Shown in pieces: positions 1 through 5,469 of a stretch of 12,065 bases of DNA. How positions within the stretch are numbered: the stretch's first letter is position 1; each line of letters opens with the position of its first letter. Position numbers and translations under genes: made by a program. This DNA is from an uncultured Opitutia bacterium. Lineage in GTDB: Bacteria > Verrucomicrobiota > Verrucomicrobiia > Opitutales > UBA953. The notes below the pieces were generated by a model. The model saw only the letters and a program-made list of their open reading frames with translations. It was not told where the DNA came from and ran no database searches. The DNA is taken from positions 1 to 12,065 of the forward strand of contig CAIVYX010000092.1 in NCBI GenBank assembly GCA_903910245.1. Reading direction: 5' to 3'.

Positions 1-290
1 ACCTTCACATGGGACATCGCGCCCAGGTTGTAGATCTCGTCCGGCTGGACGTCGCCGATGACGCGGATGAGGTTGGTCGCATCGCCGAGGTCGCCGTAGT
101 GGAGCTGGATTTTCTTCGTATGGATGTCGCGGACTAGGTCCTCCATGTAGAGGTGCTCGATGCGCGACGTGTTGAAAGAGGAAGAGCGACGGATGAGGCC
201 ATGGACTTCGTAGCCCTTACCGAGGAGAAACTCGGCGAGGTAGGAGCCGTCTTGGCCGGTGATACCGGTGATGAGTGCGCGCTTTTTCAT
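1..290 (-). CDS. gmd: GDP-mannose 4,6-dehydratase, N-terminal part (runs off left edge)
   Basis: This is the first ~96 residues of an extended short-chain dehydrogenase/reductase. The protein begins MKKRALITGITGQDGSYLAE, and TGITGQDGSYLAE is the characteristic Gmd form of the Rossmann GxxGxxG NADP-binding loop. It continues with LIRRSSSFNTSRIEHLY, the Gmd NADP-binding RR-S-N-R segment, and then LHYGDLGD and DEIYNLGAMSHV, where the family usually has NLaAqSHV. Gmd converts GDP-mannose to GDP-4-keto-6-deoxymannose in the cytosol, the entry to GDP-fucose, GDP-rhamnose and related surface sugars. The catalytic YxxxK lies outside the window. The ATG at 290 has no Shine-Dalgarno sequence and follows the stop of the upstream nucleotidyltransferase gene by 20 bp, so the two are probably co-transcribed. 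Family assignment is firm; the in vivo substrate could also be a related GDP-sugar such as a GDP-heptose. Confidence 0.93.
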   Translation of the reverse strand, partial: MKKRALITGITGQDGSYLAEFLLGKGYEVHGLIRRSSSFNTSRIEHLYMEDLVRDIHTKKIQLHYGDLGDATNLIRVIGDVQPDEIYNLGAMSHVK

Positions 291-310
291 AAGGAGAATG
301 AGTGAGGGGG

Positions 311-748
311 TTAAGCGGAAGGTTTTTTCGCGGCCGCGATGATGCGCGAGCTACTGTCGATTTTGGCGCCGAGTCCGTCGATGAGGTTGGCACCATGCTT
401 GTTCAGGATGGTCATCTCGGGGATGTTGCTGGCGTTGCGGTCGCCGCCCTTGCAGAAGATCGCCTCGTGGCCCTGGGCTTTGGCTTCGCCGATGAGCCAA
501 TCGAGCGTGGCGCAGACGGAGCCGTCGGTATCAATCGAGAGCACGGCGCGGTCGACGACTCGGAGGGCAGAGGTCACCGCGAGGCGCGTGTCCTGATCGA
601 TGAAGGCCTTACCCTTCTTCAGCGCGGCCTGGGCGTCGGTGTTGACGATGACCCAGAGCACGTCGCCTTGGGCGCGGGAGAGCTCGAGTAGTTCGAGGTG
701 ACCGCGGTGCATCGGGTCGAAATAGCCGGAGGTGATGGCGATGATCAT
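311..748 (-). CDS. Small cytidylyl/adenylyltransferase-like protein (HxGH family)
   Basis: A 145-residue single-domain nucleotidyltransferase of the superfamily that includes TagD (glycerol-3-phosphate cytidylyltransferase) and the C-terminal domain of HldE/RfaE. Visible motifs are GYFDPMHRGH at residues 8-17, giving the nucleotide-binding HxGH (H14-H17), the following VIVNTD strand end at 33-38, the KGGDRN loop at 100-105, and SSSR at 132-135 where the family usually has the second nucleotide-binding ISST/SR motif. Such enzymes join an NTP to a sugar- or alcohol-phosphate with release of pyrophosphate. The gene lies 20 bp upstream of gmd in the same direction, which suggests a nucleotide-activated sugar for surface polysaccharide. 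The substrate cannot be read from the sequence. The ATG at 748 has no Shine-Dalgarno, and a heptamer array starts about 10 nt upstream of it. Confidence 0.85.
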   Translation of the reverse strand: MIIAITSGYFDPMHRGHLELLELSRAQGDVLWVIVNTDAQAALKKGKAFIDQDTRLAVTSALRVVDRAVLSIDTDGSVCATLDWLIGEAKAQGHEAIFCKGGDRNASNIPEMTILNKHGANLIDGLGAKIDSSSRIIAAAKKPSA

Positions 749-757
749 GAAGTGAAA

Positions 758-897
758 GGTGGTAGCGGTTGGCGGTTAGCGGTTGGGAAGAAACAAACCA
801 AGTCGGAGGCTTTGGGATATCGGCGGGGGAGATTTTTGGTCGGTGAATTTGATTCCTAACCGCCAACCGCTTACCGCTATCCGCTATTACTTACTTT
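758..897. repeat. Inverted pair of degenerate heptamer arrays (array A)
   Basis: Two short tandem arrays with a 7-bp period face each other. The left arm reads GCGGTTG, GCGGTTA, GCGGTTG at 765-785, with a weaker unit before it. The right arm, read on the other strand, has CGGTTAG, CGGTTGG, CGGTAAG and CGGATAG within 856-883 and decays into related units up to 897. Bases 764-779 and 856-871 form a 16-bp perfect inverted repeat around a 76-nt loop. The region is non-coding and forms most of the spacer between the regulator gene (ends 989) and the nucleotidyltransferase gene (starts 748). It would lie in the minus-strand leader of the latter. Function unknown; the pattern resembles the short tandemly repeated heptamers of cyanobacteria in style only. 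Confidence 0.75.
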
Positions 898-966
898 ACA
901 CACCCGGGCAGGCTACCGCACGTGGAGGCGAAATTCGCGGGCACGTACGGGCAGGAAAGACTGTCA

Positions 967-979
967 CCGGCTGAGCCGG
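967..979. terminator. Small hairpin after the regulator gene, weak terminator candidate
   Basis: CCGGC-TGA-GCCGG forms a 5-bp stem with a 3-base loop, beginning 10 nt past the stop of the minus-strand regulator gene. No uninterrupted T tract follows on that strand (only TCTTT about 6 nt later), so intrinsic termination is doubtful. Confidence 0.3.
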
Positions 980-988
980 CAGAATGGG

Positions 989-1510
989 TCAGGATCCCGG
1001 AGGCGGGAGGAGCAAAGGCGCGAGCTCGAGGGCTCGGCTGTTCCAGCGGTTGAGGCGGCTGAGCCGCTCGATCACTTCAGGCTGGGCGCCGCGCTGTTGG
1101 GCGTCGGCCAGGACGCGCTGCAGTCCAGGTTGGGCTTGCTCGAGGGCGGGAAGGACTTGGCTGCGAAGGAGCGCCACCAGCGAGGCCGCCAGTGAAGGCG
1201 TGGGTTGCCAGCGTTCGCGGCGGGCGCCCTTCTCCTTGACGGAAAGGACCATCTCGTGGTCTCGAAGGAACTTAAGTCCTTGACTGACAGAGCCTTTGCT
1301 CATTCCCAGGCGACCCTGGATGTGGTCGAAATCCAGGGGTCCGGAGGACACATAGAGCAGGGCGTAGATTTCGGCGACCGAGCGCGGAACGCCCAGAATG
1401 CCAGCCATCCGCACGAAGAAATCGGCTAGCTCGATCTCATGCGGCTGAAGAGGCTCGAAAGACGGGCCGCTTTTGCGGCGTCCGGCTGACTTTTCGGAGG
1501 GGGGCTTCAT
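989..1510 (-). CDS. GbsR/MarR-type winged-helix transcriptional regulator
   Basis: A 173-residue protein with one winged-helix DNA-binding domain. Residues 30-58 give a helical stretch (FFVRMAGILG, then AEIYALLYVSSGPLD). Residues 60-85 hold the helix-turn-helix, DFDHIQGRLGMSKGSVSQGL, with the recognition helix MSKGSVSQGLKFL. Residues 86-102 form a basic wing (KEKGARRERW). The order and the AEIYALLY...SGPL pattern match the GbsR branch of MarR-like regulators. The remainder is helical and leucine-rich and may dimerise; the tail ends in LLLPPPGS. The N-terminus is basic and disordered (KPPSEKSAGRRKSG). The ATG at 1510 lacks a Shine-Dalgarno. It is transcribed alone and towards the surface-sugar genes, so control of those genes is possible but unproven. 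Ligand unknown. Confidence 0.82.
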   Translation of the reverse strand: MKPPSEKSAGRRKSGPSFEPLQPHEIELADFFVRMAGILGVPRSVAEIYALLYVSSGPLDFDHIQGRLGMSKGSVSQGLKFLRDHEMVLSVKEKGARRERWQPTPSLAASLVALLRSQVLPALEQAQPGLQRVLADAQQRGAQPEVIERLSRLNRWNSRALELAPLLLPPPGS

Positions 1511-1546
1511 CGGTTACAGGGCCTAGAGTCGTGGGCTTCCTGATGT

Positions 1547-1562
1547 TTCAATAATTTTTGAA
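1547..1562. promoter_or_regulatory. Possible operator upstream of the GbsR-type regulator
   Basis: TTCAA-taattt-TTGAA is an AT-rich dyad with perfect 5-bp arms, centred about 45 bp upstream of the regulator's ATG at 1510. It is the only clear dyad in that upstream region, and its size and AT content would suit a winged-helix dimer. Autoregulation is an inference from position; no second copy was found to support a motif. Confidence 0.3.
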
Positions 1563-1638
1563 CTGAGGCAAGGGGCAATGTGAGTAACCCGGAAATAAGG
1601 GACCGCCCTCCCCTGTTGGAGTGGTCGGATCTTAAAAG

Positions 1639-1736
1639 CTTCCACCTGGCGCCCCCTTGGGGATTCGAACCCCAGTTACCTCAATGAAAACGAGGTGTCC
1701 TGGACCGGGCTAGACGAAGGGGGCGGTCGGTGGAAG
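1639..1736 (-). other. 8-bp inverted repeat flanking tRNA-Glu (leader/trailer stem)
   Basis: CTTCCACC at 1639-1646 touches the encoded CCA end, and its exact complement GGTGGAAG lies at 1729-1736, 4 bp outside the mature 5' end. In the minus-strand precursor, leader and trailer could pair and extend the acceptor stem. The trailer is followed by CTTTTAAG, which might help end transcription. The pairing is seen directly; a role in processing or termination is inference. Confidence 0.5.
1647..1724 (-). tRNA. tRNA-Glu (anticodon TTC)
   Basis: On the minus strand this reads from GCCCCCT (acceptor) to AGGGGGC-G-CCA: a complete 7-bp acceptor stem, discriminator G and an encoded CCA end (the body without CCA is 1650-1724). 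The anticodon arm is CCTCG-TTTTCAT-TGAGG, placing TTC as anticodon (reads GAA/GAG). The T arm holds the invariant GGTTCGAATCC. The D-arm start TTCGTCTAG and the CAGGACACC junction closely resemble the E. coli tRNA-Glu pattern. It is a single gene with no rRNA partner. An 8-bp inverted repeat lies immediately outside it on both sides. Confidence 0.97.
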
Positions 1737-1741
1737 TGAGG

Positions 1742-1769
1742 AACTTAGGAACGAAGTCCCACTGGTCAA
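1742..1769 (-). promoter_or_regulatory. Promoter of tRNA-Glu with AT-rich UP-like element
   Basis: On the minus strand the -35 box TTGACC (1764-1769) is separated by 16 bp from TAAGTT (1742-1747). Transcription would start about 10 nt before the mature tRNA 5' end at 1724. Directly upstream of the -35 box, 1770-1784 is a 15-bp AT-rich palindrome (arms GATTTTT/AAAAATC), positioned like an UP element for strong stable-RNA promoters. Confidence 0.6.
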
Positions 1770-1809
1770 GATTTTTGAAAAATCGGCTCCCCACCCCCTG
1801 GCGGACAGG

Positions 1810-2001
1810 TCAGCGGCCGAACAGGCTGCGATCTTCGTAGGGGTCCTTAGCCTTACCGTCGGATTTCGGGCCATGCAGGCGCTGCTGCTTGGCCCCGTAC
1901 CAAGACATAAAAATCGCGGACGCCACGAACAGGACCAAGAAGATCCGGACGGTCAGCTTGCGCTGGGGGGATGACTCAGGGACATCGCTCATGTCAATCA
2001 T
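1810..2001 (-). CDS. Small single-pass membrane protein (63 residues)
   Basis: I do not recognise a family. Starting at ATG 2001 the protein is MIDMSDVPESSPQRKLTVRI, then one strongly hydrophobic segment at about residues 18-35 (VRIFLVLFVASAIFMSWY), then a short polar, basic tail (AKQQRLHGPKSDGKAKD) ending PYEDRSLFGR. The layout is a short N-tail, one helix and a soluble C-tail, consistent with an inner-membrane mini-protein. A second in-frame ATG at 1992 would remove three residues. The frame stays open further upstream to 2244, but that extension runs antisense through the response regulator gene and its promoter and has no character of its own. It is divergent from the response regulator gene, with 87 bp between the two starts. 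Confidence 0.6.
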   Translation of the reverse strand: MIDMSDVPESSPQRKLTVRIFLVLFVASAIFMSWYGAKQQRLHGPKSDGKAKDPYEDRSLFGR

Positions 2002-2041
2002 GGTGAGGCATTTAATGAGGCTTGGCAACCCTGCGGGCTTT

Positions 2042-2070
2042 TTTACATAAGTTAATACCCCTAGTCTAAT
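2042..2070 (+). promoter_or_regulatory. Sigma70-type promoter of the response regulator gene
   Basis: TTTACA (2042-2047), 17-bp spacer, TCTAAT (2065-2070). The expected start of transcription near 2077 leaves a leader of only about 12 nt before ATG 2089, with no Shine-Dalgarno in it. Confidence 0.6.
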
Positions 2071-2088
2071 CCCCCTCCTTGATTCTGC

Positions 2089-2862
2089 ATGAGCCCTAAG
2101 CAGAAGCCCCTGGTAGTCATCATTGAAGACGATCGTAGCCTCGCCGCCACGCTCGCCGATCAACTCCTGAACGCCGGCCTCTCCACCCAAGTTTTTCATA
2201 AAGGCGCGACCGCGCTGAAATTCGTGGGAGAGTCGTATGTGCATCTCGTGCTGCTTGACCCGAGTCTACCGGATCTCGATGGACTCGCGGTGCTCGACAA
2301 AATCCGCCGACTGAGTCACTCGCCCGCGGTCATCTTCCTGTCCGCGCAGTGCGAAGGACACCATGTCGCGCAGGCGCTCGAAGCGGGCGCGGATGATTTC
2401 GTTGGCAAGCCGCATCACCCCGAAGAGCTCGTCGCGCGCATTCGCGCCGTCCTGCGCCGCAGCGAGACCGCCGGCGATAGCCGCCTCACCAGCAACGCCG
2501 CGCTCGGTACAGACGTATTCCTCTTCAACGGAGCGGAGGTACATCCCGAGCGGCTCGAGCTCATCTTCGGTGGCAACCGAAAGCGGAAGCTCGGCCGCAA
2601 GGAACTTGGTATCCTCTATCACCTGCACGCGAATCCCGGCGTCATCATCAGCCGACATAGCCTGATCCACGCCGTCTGGGGCGTACACGCCGATATCCGG
2701 AGCCGTTCGCTCGACCAATACGTCGCGAAGATCAGAGACACTTACGCCGACCACGGCCGGACGCTCGACTGCCTGCGCACCATCCATGGTATTGGCTACT
2801 GGTATGAGCCCTCGACCGCCAATGGCAGCGTCCAGTCAGCGAAAAAGCCTCGGCGGGCTTGA
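2089..2862 (+). CDS. OmpR/PhoB-family response regulator (orphan)
   Basis: A 257-residue two-domain regulator. The receiver domain (about 7-125) has the acidic pair D14/D15 in IIEDD, the phospho-acceptor D57 in LLDPSLPD, S85 at the conserved Thr/Ser switch position (IFLSA), F104 at the aromatic switch and K107 in VGKP. A linker of about 35 residues leads to a winged-helix trans-activation domain (about 155-240) containing RKLGRKELGILYHLHANPG, a recognition helix RSRSLDQYVAKIRD and the terminal hairpin TIHGIGYWYE. It would bind DNA as a phosphorylation-driven dimer. No histidine kinase gene is adjacent, so its partner lies elsewhere. The 17-residue tail after the wing is polar and basic. The start is set by the promoter at 2042-2070 and by the canonical KPLVVIIEDD beginning. 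Confidence 0.93.
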   Translation: MSPKQKPLVVIIEDDRSLAATLADQLLNAGLSTQVFHKGATALKFVGESYVHLVLLDPSLPDLDGLAVLDKIRRLSHSPAVIFLSAQCEGHHVAQALEAGADDFVGKPHHPEELVARIRAVLRRSETAGDSRLTSNAALGTDVFLFNGAEVHPERLELIFGGNRKRKLGRKELGILYHLHANPGVIISRHSLIHAVWGVHADIRSRSLDQYVAKIRDTYADHGRTLDCLRTIHGIGYWYEPSTANGSVQSAKKPRRA

Positions 2863-2873
2863 TTAACCGAGGC
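2842..2873 (-). terminator. Intrinsic terminator in antisense orientation at the end of the response regulator gene
   Basis: GCCTCGG (2847-2853) and CCGAGGC (2867-2873) make a 7-bp stem with a 13-nt loop containing the plus-strand stop codon. On the minus strand the stem is followed at once by five T residues (2842-2846), the intrinsic-terminator arrangement; on the plus strand no T tract follows. It would therefore stop leftward transcripts entering from the convergent aminotransferase side. Confidence 0.5.
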
Positions 2874-2887
2874 GGGAAGGCATTAGT
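2859..2887 (+). promoter_or_regulatory. Possible leaderless promoter of the glutaredoxin-like gene
   Basis: TTGATT (2859-2864), 17 bp, ATTAGT (2882-2887). The usual +7 spacing would start transcription on the ATG at 2894. The -10 box is weak (3 of 6), so this is tentative; read-through from the upstream regulator gene 31 bp away is the alternative. Confidence 0.3.
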
Positions 2888-2893
2888 AGGGAC

Positions 2894-3229
2894 ATGAATA
2901 TCCGTTGTTACCTCAAACCCAGCTGCGGCTGGAGCAACGGCGTCCGCGCCATCATGGCAAAGTACGCCCTCAACTACCAGGACGTGGATATCATTAACAG
3001 CCCGACCAACTACGCTGAAATGGTCGAGAAGACCGGCCAGCGCCTCTCCCCGTGCGTCGAGATCGACGGCGTAATGCTCCCTGATATTTCCGGCGCCGAG
3101 GTCGAACAGTATCTGCTCGCGAATAAGCTCGTCGTGCCGAACGACAAAGCTCCGTCAGTGCCGATTGACGCCGCTTGCACCGATGCCGAGCACGAGAAGA
3201 TGCGGGTGAAGACGGTTCGGTTTTTTTGA
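2894..3229 (+). CDS. Glutaredoxin-like protein with CGWS active-site motif
   Basis: A 111-residue thioredoxin-fold protein. The N-terminal strand MNIRCYLKP leads to the active-site-like S-C11-G-W-S14 with a single cysteine, as in monothiol CxxS proteins. QRLSPCVEIDG (about 50-60) contains the cis-proline motif with S in place of the usual T and a cysteine right after it; a helix with the C-terminal GAEVEQYLL follows. Residues 85-111 are an extra acidic then basic tail with a cysteine and histidine (ACTDAEHEKM) ending VRFF. Without a second active-site cysteine, classical disulfide reduction is unlikely; a glutathione-linked or structural redox role is inferred. The last codons TTT TTT TGA form a 7-T run. 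It lies 31 bp after the response regulator gene in the same direction. Confidence 0.78.
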   Translation: MNIRCYLKPSCGWSNGVRAIMAKYALNYQDVDIINSPTNYAEMVEKTGQRLSPCVEIDGVMLPDISGAEVEQYLLANKLVVPNDKAPSVPIDAACTDAEHEKMRVKTVRFF

Positions 3230-3248
3230 ACGGCAACGCATTCTCAGT

Positions 3249-3276
3249 TAGGGCTGACCATCCTTGGTCGACCCTA
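3249..3276. terminator. Strong stem-loop in the convergent spacer
   Basis: TAGGGCTGACCA and TGGTCGACCCTA pair over 12 positions with one C-A mismatch and one G-T wobble, closed by a 4-nt TCCT loop. It sits 20 bp after the glutaredoxin stop codon. No T tract follows on either strand, so it may stabilise transcript ends or act as a non-canonical terminator. Confidence 0.45.
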
Positions 3277-3297
3277 CCCAAGGCAGAGACGTTTCGG

Positions 3298-3448
3298 GTT
3301 TTCTGGTCTCGGGTCTCGGCCGTCGGGTGCCAGGTTCAGGTGTTCAGGTTCGGGACCAGGTTCAGGATCTGAATTTTACCCCGCACCCGCACCTGTACCT
3401 GATAACCCGTACCTGAGACCTGATGGCCGAGACCTGGGACCTGAAATA
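3298..3448. repeat. Long imperfect palindrome of degenerate heptamers (array B)
   Basis: The sequence is symmetrical about position 3373 and reads as 7-bp units. Left arm from 3305: GGTCTCG, GGTCTCG, GCCGTCG, GGTGCCA, GGTTCAG, GTGTTCA, GGTTCGG. Right arm on the opposite strand from 3441 downward: GGTCCCA, GGTCTCG, GCCATCA, GGTCTCA, GGTACGG, GTTATCA, GGTACAG. Units correspond one to one in order across the axis. The longest exact match is 10 bp (3312-3321 with 3425-3434). It is non-coding and lies between the convergent glutaredoxin and aminotransferase genes, ending about 10 bp from the aminotransferase stop. Function unknown; it could act as a transcript-end structure or be a repeat family of this lineage. 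Confidence 0.75.
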
Positions 3449-3459
3449 GTTTGTGGCGA

Positions 3460-4623
3460 TCACTCCGTCTTCCCGGCACCAAAATCGGCGAGTGAGTCGG
3501 AGACCCACTGGCGTTGTTCGACGCTGAGCTCGGGGAAGATCGGGATGCTGAGCACCTCGGCGGAAAGCTGCTCGGAGACCGGTACGCTATCGAAGCCGCG
3601 ATATTTCTGGTCCACGAAGCACTGCTGGCGATGGAGCGGGATGGGGTAATAGATCTCGCAGCCAATCTTGCGGGCGGTGAGGAACGCCTTGAGCGCATCG
3701 CGACGACCACCGGTCACCCGAAGCGTGAACTGATTCCAGATCCCTTGGCCGGAGAAGTCGACCGGGAGCAAAATCTTCGCGCCCTTGTCGGCGCCGGGAC
3801 GGCTCTCGGCGATGCCCACGCGACCCTTGAGGGAGGCGTGGTAGAAGTTGGCATTACCGGCTCGCGCGCAGTTATATTCCGGCAGGTGCGGCAACTTGAT
3901 GTGCAGCAGCGCGGCCTGGAGCGGGTCCATGCGGAAATTCGCGCCGACCTCGCGGTGGAAATATTTCGGCTGCATGCCGTGGACACGGAGGATACGGGCT
4001 CGCTCGGCGAGCGCGTCGTCCTGCGTCGTGACTAGGCCGGAGTCGCCCATGCCACCGAGGTTCTTGGACGGGAAGAAGCTCGTGGCTCCAAAATCGCCAG
4101 ACGACATCGTGCTGCGGCCCTTCCAGCGGGCGCCCATCGATTGCGCCGCGTCCTCGATCACACGAAGCTTATGGGCAGAGGCGAACGCCTGGAGGGCGTC
4201 GAGATCGAGAGACTGGCCGAAGAGGTACACCGGCATGATCGCACGGGTACGCGGACCGACCTTCCGGGCGGCGTCGGTGAGGTCGATATTGAAGGAGTGC
4301 GGGTCGACATCGACCCAGACCGGGGTCGCGCCGAGACGGGCGACCGAGCCAGCGGTGGCAAAGAAGGTGAAGGACGGCAGGAGGACTTCGTCGCCTTCGC
4401 CGATATCGAGAGCCATGAGCGCAAGCAGGAGCGCGTCGGTACCGGAGGAGACGCCGAGGGCGTGCTTCACGCCGAGGAACGAGGCGCAGTCCTTCTCGAA
4501 GGCCTCGAGGCGCGGGCCCATGATGAACATGTTCGAACGAAGGACATCACGGAAGGCGGTCTCGAACTGGGCCTCGAGGGCGCGGTTCTGCGGGCCGAGA
4601 TCAAGGAGCGGGACGTTCGTCAT
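3460..4623 (-). CDS. DegT/DnrJ/EryC1-family sugar aminotransferase
   Basis: A 387-residue fold-type I PLP enzyme from ATG 4623 (an in-frame GTG at 4644 would add seven residues of no family character). Features in order: VPLLDLGPQN at the N-terminus, SSGTDALLLAL at 59-69 (phosphate-binding SGT), LLPSFTFFATAGSV at 81-94, VIEDAAQSMGA at 155-165 with the PLP-ring aspartate D158 and Q161, and SFFPSKNLGGMGDSG at 182-196 with the Schiff-base lysine K187. FRMDPLQAALL and a C-terminal YYPIPLHRQQCF follow, both typical of the family. These enzymes aminate keto-sugars attached to nucleotides, usually for O-antigen or capsule. Length is normal. It follows lgt by 42 bp and may share its transcript, or be separately transcribed. 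The exact sugar substrate is unknown. Confidence 0.93.
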   Translation of the reverse strand: MTNVPLLDLGPQNRALEAQFETAFRDVLRSNMFIMGPRLEAFEKDCASFLGVKHALGVSSGTDALLLALMALDIGEGDEVLLPSFTFFATAGSVARLGATPVWVDVDPHSFNIDLTDAARKVGPRTRAIMPVYLFGQSLDLDALQAFASAHKLRVIEDAAQSMGARWKGRSTMSSGDFGATSFFPSKNLGGMGDSGLVTTQDDALAERARILRVHGMQPKYFHREVGANFRMDPLQAALLHIKLPHLPEYNCARAGNANFYHASLKGRVGIAESRPGADKGAKILLPVDFSGQGIWNQFTLRVTGGRRDALKAFLTARKIGCEIYYPIPLHRQQCFVDQKYRGFDSVPVSEQLSAEVLSIPIFPELSVEQRQWVSDSLADFGAGKTE

Positions 4624-4665
4624 GGCGCAAAGGGGTTTTCCCACCGTCCGCCCGCACGGGCAACA

Positions 4666-5469
4666 TCATTCAGCCGCACGACGGGAGCGCAGAACGAGGA
4701 ACAGCCCCAGCGCGGCGAGCGGTAGCGTCCAGAACTGCCCGGCCGTGAGCCCGAGCACATAGCCGTCCTGGGCGGAGCGGAAACATTCGGAGACGATACG
4801 ACCAGCAGAGTAAAGCAGGAGGAATTCGCCAGCGAGACGGCCCGGCGGCAGGCGACGCGGGTAACGGACGAGCACCCAGATGAGCGGCAGCAGGCCTTCA
4901 CCGAACGCTTCGTAGAGTTGCGATGGGTGGCGAGGCATCGGGCCGTCGTGTGGGAAAATTACTGCCCAAGCGACCGTGGATGGATTGCCGACCAATTCTC
5001 CGTTCACGAAATTGGCGAGACGGCCGAAGAGGAGTCCCGCCGGAGCGAGGGCGCAGAGCAGGTCGCCCACGGAGAGGAAATCGACCTTGGCACGGCGGGC
5101 GAACCAGAGGCCCGCGAGGAGCACGCCAAGGAAGCCGCCATGGCTGGCCATCCCGCCCTGCCAGATGCGGAAGACCATCGTCGGATCGGCCGCGAACTCA
5201 TCGCGGGCATAGAGGAAGACGTGGCCGAGGCGGCCGCCCGTGATGACACCCACCATCACCGCGGTAATCAGCGTGGATTCGTCGAGTGCATGACACAAAG
5301 GTGTGAGCCCCGCACGGCGCCAACGGCCAAGAAGATAAGCCGCGACCATGAAGCCCGCCGCGTAGGCGAGCCCGTACCAATGAACCCCGCGTAAGCCCCA
5401 GCTTTCCGGGAAATGGATCGCAACCGGATCGAGATCGTGCGTCCAGTAAGCGAGCGCAGCGGCGATCAT
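4666..5469 (-). CDS. lgt: Prolipoprotein diacylglyceryl transferase
   Basis: A 267-residue integral membrane enzyme that moves a diacylglyceryl group from phosphatidylglycerol to the lipobox cysteine of prelipoproteins, the first step of lipoprotein maturation. Signature elements are present: HWYGL near 30-34, GGRLGHVFLY at 78-87, IWQGGMASHGG at 102-112 with the essential-type histidine H110, the Lgt signature GRLANFVNGELVG at 149-161, RHPSQLYEA at 180-188, and the late arginine region GRIVSECFR at 223-231. Several hydrophobic helices separate these. One deviation is ALANF-type: the signature has A152 where many enzymes have G. Its ATG overlaps the stop of the CorC-like gene (ATGA, 5466-5469), so translation is probably coupled. 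Confidence 0.97.
   Translation of the reverse strand: MIAAALAYWTHDLDPVAIHFPESWGLRGVHWYGLAYAAGFMVAAYLLGRWRRAGLTPLCHALDESTLITAVMVGVITGGRLGHVFLYARDEFAADPTMVFRIWQGGMASHGGFLGVLLAGLWFARRAKVDFLSVGDLLCALAPAGLLFGRLANFVNGELVGNPSTVAWAVIFPHDGPMPRHPSQLYEAFGEGLLPLIWVLVRYPRRLPPGRLAGEFLLLYSAGRIVSECFRSAQDGYVLGLTAGQFWTLPLAALGLFLVLRSRRAAE

Noticed and set aside
758..897. CRISPR array
   Set aside because: Units are 7 bp and contiguous without spacers, and no cas genes are present.
2002..2244. N-terminal extension of the small membrane protein frame
   Set aside because: It runs antisense through the response regulator's promoter and first codons, and has no family character; ATG 2001 is the better start.
4650..4661. 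GCCCG-CA-CGGGC palindrome between lgt and the aminotransferase gene
   Set aside because: It has no T tract and only a 2-4 nt loop; too common in GC-rich DNA to call a terminator.
3848..4762. 304-codon open frame on the plus strand opposite the aminotransferase and lgt genes
   Set aside because: It is antisense to two well-supported genes, has arginine/serine-rich low-complexity composition typical of GC-rich shadow frames, and shows no motif.
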